Assembly (NCBI RefSeq): GCF_027595985.1
Contig: NC_073306.1
Span: 78,511,977-78,575,976 of the forward strand
DNA: 64,000 nt
From: Sorex araneus
Lineage: Eukaryota; Chordata; Mammalia; Eulipotyphla; Soricidae
Direction of reading: 5' to 3'
Positions 56,283 to 64,000 of this stretch are shown piece by piece; the stretch's first letter is position 1; every line of letters starts with the position of its first letter. Both the position numbers and the translations under genes were made by a program. The notes under the pieces were generated by a model that ran no database searches, was not told the origin of the DNA, and worked only from the letters and a program-made list of their open reading frames with translations.

Positions 56283-56819
56283 CCTGGATCACTATAGTCC
56301 TGAACAGCAAACTACTCTTTTACTCCACTTCATAGATTTGAACATCAAAAATCATTGAAATCAAGTGAGATGTCCAAACTCATACATGCAAAAAATATTT
56401 AGCTTGTAGTTTTCTTTCCAGTAGCACCTTCACAAAGCACTGAGGCTGCTTCTGTTGGAGACCAAATGGCGTTTCTGATTGCCTATATTATTACTCCTAG
56501 CTAATGTCTACTCATGGGCAAAATTCTCTAGAATTTCTCTAGTTGGAACTTTGTTGTTACACAATAACATCGTCCTGCTCCAGCCAGTTCACTATTTTTG
56601 CTATTTCGTTCACACATCTTTCCGTATTTCTTCAGTGACTGTATTCTAACCTCTCCTCCTACAAGTCCTCTCCTCTTTCTTTTCCTACCTCTGAGACACA
56701 TGCCTCAATGTCCTTAGGTATGCATTGCCATTCCCCTGCATCATGGCTTTCTCTTCCCTGGTCTCAACTCAAAAGCTTGTGGAGGTATGAGAAGGATTCA
56801 ATAAATATCGCCCTGGGAG
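56283..56819. other. Unique DNA, no feature recognised
   Basis: Nothing recognised. Confidence 0.5.
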
Positions 56820-56965
56820 GGTTCAGAGTGCCCCAGGAGCCTGTTGAACTTGCAGGTGCCCAACTCCTGCTCCACTGATGATAATTCCTAAGCTCTGGGC
56901 TGATTCCTAAGATTCTAACATATTTAACAAGCATCCTTGGGGCCCCTGGTGCTGTAAGTATGTGA
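56820..56965 (+). mobile_element. MER5-like hAT DNA-transposon fossil
   Basis: gagcctgttgaacttgcagg, tctgggctgattcctaagat, tttaacaagcatccttgggg, cccctggtgctgtaag follow the order of MER5A-type relics. Confidence 0.45.
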
Positions 56966-57049
56966 TGTAGGTCTTTTAATCAACTGCCTCCTGTTGTGTT
57001 CCCCTGAATGTCCCTACATCATCTGATATGATTTGCCATTTGTTGTTAC

Positions 57050-57325
57050 TTCTTTTAAGGGGATCTCCCAGCAGTGCTCAGGAGGCATGGGGATGGTGAG
57101 GGGGTGGGGAGGGAGGACCTTCCTAGCAATTCAGTTCATGGCTCCATATGAAGACCTGAGGCTATTGCACTGCTTGAGCCCTCAGGGCTGGGTATTGCCC
57201 AGGTCACCCTGGCAGTGTTTGGGTACTTCCAGACCTACCCTTGGCAGTGCTGTGGGATGTGGGCAATGTGGTGCCAGAGATAAGGCAAGAACCTTAGTTC
57301 TAGTACTAACTCTCTAACCTATTGT
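57050..57325 (-). mobile_element. SOR-type tRNA SINE(s), degenerate
   Basis: cccagcagtgctcaggaggc, then ttggcagtgctgtgggatgt, ggtgccagagataaggcaag, and the reversed head actaactctctaacct. There may be two overlapping copies. Confidence 0.55.
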
Positions 57326-57499
57326 TGCTATATAGATTTGTCTTTAAGCTGCCTCATTTCTATGAATGCTGGTCTCAGGAGCCATGAGTCTTTGCTAAAC
57401 GGTTTCTAATATCCTTATAGCAAGAAAATGAGGGCCCGAGGTATTATTGCATTGGAATGATTCATTACTCGGGTGCTTTGCACACATCCCCCTTCAAAC

Positions 57500-57860
57500 T
57501 CATTTAATCCCTATTGGGTTGGCAGTTGCCTTACACTTCTCTTTGCTGAACCCTAGCTCTTCTTTCTCTCCATGCCCTCATGTGAGGACCTATGTGCTCT
57601 CAATCCCCTTCATGGCTCCTTGTCAGCTGCTCTGAGTGATCTTGTCCCCAGGTTCAGCTGGGGTGCTTTTGCTGTGTGTTCTCATGGCATGTGTACACAG
57701 TCCCTTATTCTGTTTCCTTGCTGGCCACGTGCTCTATCCCTTTGTGCAGGGATTTCCTGTTCAGTATCGCTTTGTGGCACCAAGTACCCACAGTCTTAGA
57801 AGTCCTTGGTGCAAAAAAGAGCTTTTGTAGAATAAGTGAGTAAATAAATGGAGAAGACTA
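57500..57860 (+). mobile_element. L2-like ancient LINE 3' fragment
   Basis: tttgtggcaccaagtaccca, gtagaataagtgagtaaata resemble a diverged L2 3' end (tggcacatagtaggtgctc, gaatgaatgaatg). Confidence 0.35.
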
Positions 57861-58424
57861 AGAGAAACTTGGGTGAAGAATCCTGAAATGCACTTGAATT
57901 TATAATAGACTGTAAAGTATGGAGACCGTGACCTTCGGAGTCAAAGGAGCAGCCGGGTTGGTAGCCAAGGGGCGCTGTGAAGCCCGGGTACTTCGCCAAC
58001 TTCAATTTCCCTGAGATCCAAGTCAGTTCCACTCAAGACACAAGCATTCGTGCCTTCTGAGGGGACAGGCTCTCTGCTAGAAACTGGGAATGGTGACTGT
58101 GTAAGACATTGTCCCTGTACTGGAGGGTGTGACATTTAAAGCGAAACCACTTGGCGATCTCTATGCTGGTGTGTTTAACTATTAATAGGAAACAAGAACT
58201 GACACTCCTCCACTCTCAGGGGAGGTCAAATGACACTGAGTTTTGTAATTGCCACATAATGCAAGATACGTCTTAAAAAGAAATGAAGCATAATGGAATA
58301 AAGCTAGATTTCAAGTCTTATGAATCTGGTTTGGGGTGTCGACACTTCCTGTAGCCTTGCCTGCTTATTTAACATAGGCTTGACACCAAGACAGCAATGT
58401 GGACACCTGGAGCAGTGGTGACAC
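57861..58424. other. Unique DNA, no feature recognised
   Basis: Nothing recognised. Confidence 0.5.
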
Positions 58425-58615
58425 TATTGATCCTTGTTCCAGACACTCAGCTAAGCACGTTCCATGCATCATTTTGTGTAACCCATTCAGACATCTGATA
58501 GGTAAGTGCTTTTAGTGTCACATATCATTGCTGATGAAACTGCCTCAAAGAAGGTAACGAACTTGCCTGAAGTGACCCAATGACCAAAAGACTCAGCCAG
58601 GATTTGAACCTGGGA
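58425..58615 (-). mobile_element. MIR SINE fossil
   Basis: Long collinear match in reverse: gacactcagctaagcacgtt, gcatcattttgtgtaaccca, gctgatgaaactgcctcaaa, acgaacttgcctgaagtgac, agccaggatttgaacctggg. Confidence 0.8.
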
Positions 58616-58929
58616 CTGGCTGATGAGTAGATGAGATAATGTAGGTACAAGGCTGGCAGGCTGCCAGGCAGATAATGAGTTCGTGATAAATGATTTTAAT
58701 ATCCTTATTGCACTAAAGAAATTGAGAGACCCTGTCATTATTGCTTTGGGGTGGTTGATGACTGGGCAGTCTGACAGGAGGGCAGGGACTGGGATCCTGA
58801 ACACAAGTCAGAGGCAGGCGGGACACATACATGGTCACCATCTGTGGTTCCTCTTGTGTTCAGCCGCTCACTGTCATCCCAAACACTTCCTGAGGTCCTA
58901 ATTGGATTTTAGGGGATTACAGAGGCCAC
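58616..58929. other. Unique DNA, no feature recognised
   Basis: Nothing recognised. Confidence 0.5.
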
Positions 58930-59135
58930 ACCTGTTTCTCAGTTAAAACCCCAATCTCACAATGTACCCCCACACCCCTGACAATTGACTGGTTTTCGGT
59001 CCACCTCTGTCCAGACAGACAGAGCTACGTCTGGCATTGCTGTGGGGCAGGGTGCTTGTGGTGCCAGCGACTGAACCCAGGCCACATGCGAGACAAACAA
59101 ACACCTTGGCCCCTGACCTAACTCTCCAATGCTGA
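58930..59135 (-). mobile_element. SOR-type tRNA SINE, degenerate
   Basis: ggccacacctgtttctcagt, tggtgccagcgactgaaccc, aggccacatgcgagacaaac and a reversed head near 59110-59135. Confidence 0.55.
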
Positions 59136-60701
59136 TGTTGCTACATAGACATTTTTGCAAGCCATCTCTTTTCAGGGCGAGTCTGGTGGAAGAAGCATGA
59201 ATCCCAGAGATCATCACTGGCACATACTTCCAGATCTATCCACTTGCTCCATACACAGCTCACCGGGCAGGGATGTGGGCTTGGGAGAGGCCAGTGTTCT
59301 TGCTCCCTCCTGTAGGCTAAACCTTCTCCCACCCCTTCTGAACCCTGGTCCTGCCAGGCGGCAGGGAAATGCGTCTCTGTTTCGGAGTCCAGGGGAAGCT
59401 GCCTCTGTTTCTGAATTTGGCTGTGGGCAAGAGAGCCTGGGGCTTGGAGAATTGGTGTGGCTGGCACGAGGCTGGGAGCCGGAGGCGGTTGTCACAGTGT
59501 GCTGGCTCGGAGCTCAGCCCTCTGAGGGCCAGTCTTGCCTGCCGCCCGCCCAGAAGCTGCTCCCCAGCTGGCACAGGCCCATAAAGCTCTCTGGCAATGG
59601 AGTGCTCGTTCAGTGATGACTAATTTCATCCCTAAGGCTTTCCTGCCCTTTCCTTTCACCAATATGAAAATGAGGAAAAAGGAATATAATAGGCTGCCCC
59701 CCTGAGCCCTTCCGGTTGAGCTCCAGGCACAAATCATGAGCGCCAGACCAGTGAATGGTAGCCCACTTCCCGCTGCATCTCTCCACAGGCTCCTGAGTGC
59801 CGCATTTGTCTTTGCGCTGGGGCCAGGCAGGCAGGCCTTTTGGTCCCTGGGTGGGTGAGGCAGAAAAACTCTCCAAGAGCTGGGCCTCCACGTGGGCCCT
59901 GGATTTCCCAGTTTTAACTGCCTGGTGACATGGCCCCAGGATCCTATCACCCCAAGCAGACCTGAGTTCTGCTTCCTGCTTTCCCCCTAGGTATCTTCTC
60001 TGCTCACAGGAGCTCAATACCAGCCGAGCTGCGGCCAGCCCGTGAGGTCCGCCCCAGAGGCAGCTGCAGGGGCCCCCAGGACTGGGCTCCCCACCCTTCC
60101 TTCCCTGTCTGAGGGCTCCTGCTGCGCTCCCCACTGCATCTGTGAAAACCTCTCCCAATCCTCATCCCAGTTCCTCCTAACAACCAAGGCATTCATTGCC
60201 CACAAGGCTTGTGCTTGGGCTATTTTTAACTTGTCCTTTCTTTTAAATAAATTACACCAGAGGAACTTAATGAGCCCCATTTAGCTTTTTGTAGAAAAAG
60301 AAAATTTGCAGACACGAACCAGCAAGTGCTCCTCACGGCTATTCAGGCTGGTTTGCCTCTTTTTCTTCCCTCCTTACAATGGGCTATTTGGGGCCAGCAG
60401 CTCCCTCACTTTATTAGCATCACATCACACTGAGGGGAGCTCAGGGCTCCTCATGAACTTAGGAGAAGGTAGGAGTTTTAGGGGAAGGGGTCACACACAA
60501 AAAGGTCCTGCTGTACGGAAGGAGGAGGAGGCTTCTCACACTTCACACCTACAAGATTCCCTGTTTCTAAGCAGCCCACTATAGGAAGACTTTAAAGCCA
60601 ATGGGGATGTTTCATACTTTTGTCATGTAAAGCACACAGACACACACACACAGAGGACCAACAACTGCAAGAAAACAAATGAACAAGCAAAAAAAAAACC
60701 T
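59136..60701. other. GC-rich unique DNA, possible regulatory region
   Basis: About 1.5 kb free of recognised repeats, GC-rich at 59250-60150. Open frames of up to 182 codons occur on both strands but match nothing I know and overlap each other. A MEF2-type site, ctatttttaa, is at 60220-60229. Confidence 0.45.
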
Positions 60702-60947
60702 GTCACTGTCATTGTCATCCCGTTGCTCATCGATTTGCTCGAGCGGGCACCAGTAAAATCTCCATTTTGAGACTTGTTGTTACTGTTTTTGGGATATCAA
60801 ATACGACATAGGTAGCTTGCCAGGTTCTGCCGTGTGGGCGAGATACTCTCGGTAGCTTGCCAGGCTCTCCGAGAGGGGCGGAGGAATCGAACCTGGGTCA
60901 GCTGCATGCAAGGCAAATGCCCTACCACTGTGCTATCGCTCAAGCTA
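60702..60947 (-). mobile_element. Chimeric SINE: SOR-like tRNA head with RTE tail, full length
   Basis: On the minus strand: head gagcgatagcacagtggtag, B box aggttcgattcct, ccgcccctctcggagagcct, two copies of gcaagctacc about 43 bp apart, then caaaaacagtaacaacaagt and the RTE terminus (gagcaaatcgatgagcaacg) with a (TGACAG)n tail. Flanking A-runs (aaaaaaaaacc) are a probable TSD. It is the best full-length representative. Confidence 0.95.
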
Positions 60948-61457
60948 AAAAAAAAAAAAACCCAAAGCCCCCTAAAGTGCTTCTAAATTGTGAGAAATGA
61001 TAACAATGTATATCTCAGCTTTGCTTTCCATCCACCCAAACCCCAGGGACACCCATCCCGGAGTTCAGGTTGATTCCAGGACAAGGTTCTCAGCTGTTGC
61101 ACATGGCAGCAAGACTGGGTCACAAATCACAGCCAGGCCCCCAGCACAGTCAGAGCTGTCAGCATATGGTCATCGGTCCCTGCACTTGTAAGTGCATAGA
61201 TCCGGGAAGTCTTTCAGGCACGAAAGCACAGCCCTGGCTCGCAGGTGCTCACACCCAGCCCTGTGGTTGTTCCAAAGTCTGCTGATTACCTTCCCAGTCA
61301 TGGCACTTGCTTTCGTAATTGGGGCTTGGCCATGCCTTTACCTAATGGACTTGAAATAAATGCTCTCTGCCCTGAAGTTTCCGCAGCGGTTAGAGGCACA
61401 TGAACAGCCTGTAACTGCCTACTTGCATGCTGAAGGTCTTTGAGAAGAAAAGAGGCT
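60948..61457. other. Unique DNA, no feature recognised
   Basis: Nothing recognised. Confidence 0.5.
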
Positions 61458-61630
61458 TAGCTTGGAGCAATCGTATAGAGGGTAGGGTGTTTACCTTGCA
61501 CAGTCAGCCCACGTTGCAGTCCCGGCTCCCACATCACCCCCAATTTTACCAGGAGTAACCCCTGAGTACAGCCCCAGAAGTAAGCCCTGAACCTCTCTGG
61601 GTGCAGCCCCAAAACAAACAAACAAAAAGA
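61458..61630 (+). mobile_element. SOR tRNA SINE, old
   Basis: gcttggagcaatcgtataga, gggtgtttaccttgcacagt, ttaccaggagtaacccctga, (AAAC)n tail. Confidence 0.85.
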
Positions 61631-62354
61631 AGGGGGAACTTACTCAGAGGATAAGGCCACTCTCTCTGATCCATGTTGGAGCCATAATGCGCCATTGTTT
61701 AGAGCGCGTGCTATTTTGAACATTCCAATATATCTCAGAAGCTAAAAATAATCACTCAGAGATGAATAAAATGCTGCTGGATCATTTTGAGCGAAATGAG
61801 GTTTCAGATGCTGAGAAATAAAAGGAGAAATGAGTTGAGAATAGGACATTTTTTAAAACTTTGCAGAGAAGAAATGATCTGTGGTCAACTTGCATGAGAA
61901 GCACACATCCATGATGTACACAACTTTAATTTATCAAAAGCAGATAATATTTGTTCTTTTGAATTGCTACTTAAGTCTCGTGCTGAAAATGAAAAAGGCA
62001 AAGAATCTTGGGTTTGGACTCTTGATGAGAGATTAAAAATTCAGCAAAGCCCTGGCAAAAAAGAAGTTGACTGAGGTTTTGTATGTTTGCTAATATGGCA
62101 AAAGGACAAAGTTAAAGGCTTTCTCTTTATGCACACTATAAACAGAAAGTCTGCTTTATTTGAGGAAGTATTCATTGCATTTAGGCATAGAACTTATTGT
62201 GCATTGTCCTATGGCCACAGGATGGAAGGGATGTGACGAACACAGTTTATGACTCCTTTCTTATCCACTCAATGATCCACTTAGCCTTTGGGGCTGGCAA
62301 AGTACCTTTTCCCAACTGAGGGCTCCCATTCACAGCAGAGTCTATTGGCACCCT
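61631..62354. other. AT-rich unique DNA
   Basis: Nothing recognised. Repeat-free, so a candidate for conserved non-coding sequence if an alignment supports it. Confidence 0.45.
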
Positions 62355-62475
62355 GGCTGTCCCCACCCAAGCTGTGAGTTCTTCAAGGGCATCAGTCTAA
62401 TTTACTGTTATATGCATCAGCACCAACCACAATGCCTGACTCACAGCTAACAAGTACATATTAAACATTATTAAT
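62355..62475 (+). mobile_element. L2 LINE 3' fragment
   Basis: gagttcttcaagggcatcag, tctaatttactgttatatgc, ccacaatgcctgactcacag, acaagtacatattaaacatt follow the L2 3' end order (gagggcagggactgtgtcta, cacagtgcctggcacatagt, ctcaataaatattt). Confidence 0.6.
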
Positions 62476-62476
62476 T

Positions 62477-62666
62477 ACTGTCACTGTCACTGTCATCCTG
62501 TTGCTCATAGATTTGCTCAAGAGGGCACCAGTAACATTTCCATTATGAGACTTCTTGTTACTGTTTTTGGCATATCGAATACGCCACGAGTAGCTTGCCA
62601 GGCTCTGCCATGTGGGCGAGATACTCCCAGTAGCTTGCCGGGCTCTTCGAGTAGGGTGGAGGAATT
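62477..62666 (-). mobile_element. Chimeric SINE with RTE tail, 5'-truncated
   Basis: Minus strand: body (gcaagctact repeats, gtattcgatatgccaaaaac) and RTE terminus with (TGACAG)n tail at 62477-62497. The tRNA head is missing; the copy stops at ggaggaattga. Confidence 0.92.
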
Positions 62667-63104
62667 GAAGAAATTATGTTGAGTACAAACATGTATGGCA
62701 ATGGCAAGGAGAATAAACAGAATATGTTCTCTTTGAAGGTAGATATTAATTCATAAACGAACAGCCAACAGTTCATCATTGCAGAAGATAATGACAGAGA
62801 CTGAAGAAACTCAACATGGACTCTAGGTCTTAGTTAGGAGAATCTAAAAAAGACACACCAAGGGCAGGGGAAACACAAAATGGTGTGTGCTAACATCCTA
62901 GAGTTGGTTCATGGAGCAAGGGAGCAGGAGGTGGGGGTCAGGGCCTGACACTTTGAATTCTATTCTCCACCTCCACCTCAAGATAATTCCCCAACCCCAA
63001 TGTTTTAAAGTCAGGAGACTTATCAGAACATCTTTTCTGGATTGCTCCTAAGCCTTCAATTTTGGGGTGGGGGTGGGGGAGGTTGAGGGGAGGGTATGGT
63101 TGGA
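62667..63104. other. Unique DNA, no feature recognised
   Basis: Nothing recognised. Confidence 0.5.
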
Positions 63105-63245
63105 GCTACACCTACAGTCTTCACAACTGTATCTGTGCTTGGGGTCACTCCTGACAGTGCTCAGGGGACCATATTTGGTGCCAGGTATCACACTGGGGTC
63201 AGCTGTGTGCAAGGCAACTACCCTAACCCTCTGTACTAACTCTCT
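63105..63245 (-). mobile_element. SOR-type tRNA SINE, old
   Basis: tcactcctgacagtgctcag, gggaccatatttggtgccag, reversed head tactaactctctgcc. Confidence 0.82.
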
Positions 63246-63566
63246 GCCATGACTCTTTGCTCTGTGCATATCTTGTTCTAATTTGCCTCTTCTCTGAACA
63301 GGCCCTAAGCCCCTTCCTCATCACCGCAGTCTCCACACTGCTTCCTGCTGTTGCCCTTGGATTCTCCAGTTCCCCAGCCATGGCCACCCCAAATACCCCA
63401 GACCTGTGGCCTCTCTTCTCAGTCCTATTCACCTTTGTTCACACTAACAGCCATCTTGTGCCCTTCCTGGCTTCACATCAGAGCCGTCACTTGTGATCTG
63501 GGCTAGTCCTGGAGGATTAGCCCAGCAGTCTGATGCAAAAACCCTCTCCCTGACACTGGAGAGGGT
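63246..63566. other. Unique DNA with a small hairpin
   Basis: A perfect 9-bp inverted repeat (63541-63549 with 63558-63566) lies next to the pseudogene tail. Otherwise nothing recognised. Confidence 0.5.

Positions 63567-64000
<434 letters not shown>

Noticed and set aside
59155-60158. Open frames of 153 and 182 codons on opposite strands
   Set aside because: They overlap other frames in a GC-rich region, have no recognisable motif, and show no convincing splice or poly(A) context.

Overview
This is mammalian nuclear DNA, most likely from a red-toothed shrew (Sorex, best guess S. araneus). The main reason is dozens of copies of one tRNA-headed, A-tailed SINE that I recognise as the shrew SOR family. 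A second reason is LINE copies of the RTE clade resembling RTE1_Sar, the element reported as horizontally shared between the common shrew and parasitic nematodes (Dunemann and Wasmuth, Mobile DNA 2019). I recognise no functional protein-coding exon, tRNA gene or rRNA gene. The window looks like intergenic or intronic sequence built from layered retrotransposon insertions in otherwise unique DNA.

Layout. 1-1411: 3' end of an RTE LINE, split by an 849-bp ORF-less L1-ended element. 1.4-8.8 kb: old SINEs and a stack of L1 3' ends (5341-7150). 8.8-9.4 kb: a 420-bp CCTT/CTTT tract on the tail of a SINE. 9.4-15 kb: mostly unique, with an ID-like tRNA-Ala retroposon, a duplicated CA-repeat block and a solo LTR (about 12.33-12.84 kb). 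15-23 kb: GC-richer unique DNA with scattered SINEs, a MER5-like DNA-transposon fossil and a strong CTCF-type motif at 21303-21317. 23.6-24.25 kb: a complete 652-bp non-autonomous RTE-tailed element. 25-30 kb: SINEs and minus-strand L1 3' ends. 30.48-32.26 kb: a 1.78-kb RTE copy on the minus strand. 32.3-41.4 kb: mostly unique, with SINEs, one RTE-tailed SINE and an ancient L1M relic. 41.46-46.3 kb: a 1.74-kb L1 copy and two more ORF-less elements. 46.3-53 kb: mostly unique. 53.4-55.6 kb: nested SINE and L1 insertions in MIRs, one L1 with an apparent 3' transduction. 56-63.5 kb: unique DNA, MIR and L2 relics and RTE-tailed SINEs. 63.57-64.0 kb: the 3' part of an RPL17 processed pseudogene, running off the window.

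How the parts relate. Two LINE machineries are visible. L1 (A-tailed) explains the SOR SINEs, the ORF-less elements and the pseudogene. The RTE ends in short tandem repeats and explains a second SINE family. That family keeps the same tRNA-like head as SOR but ends in about 60 bp of the RTE's own 3' terminus. A 652-bp element shares the middle of this SINE and the same RTE tail. Together these suggest that a resident mammalian SINE head was captured onto the tail of a probably horizontally acquired LINE. This is the most interesting signal in the window.

Limits: families were recognised by eye, boundaries of old copies are approximate, and nothing was aligned or searched.
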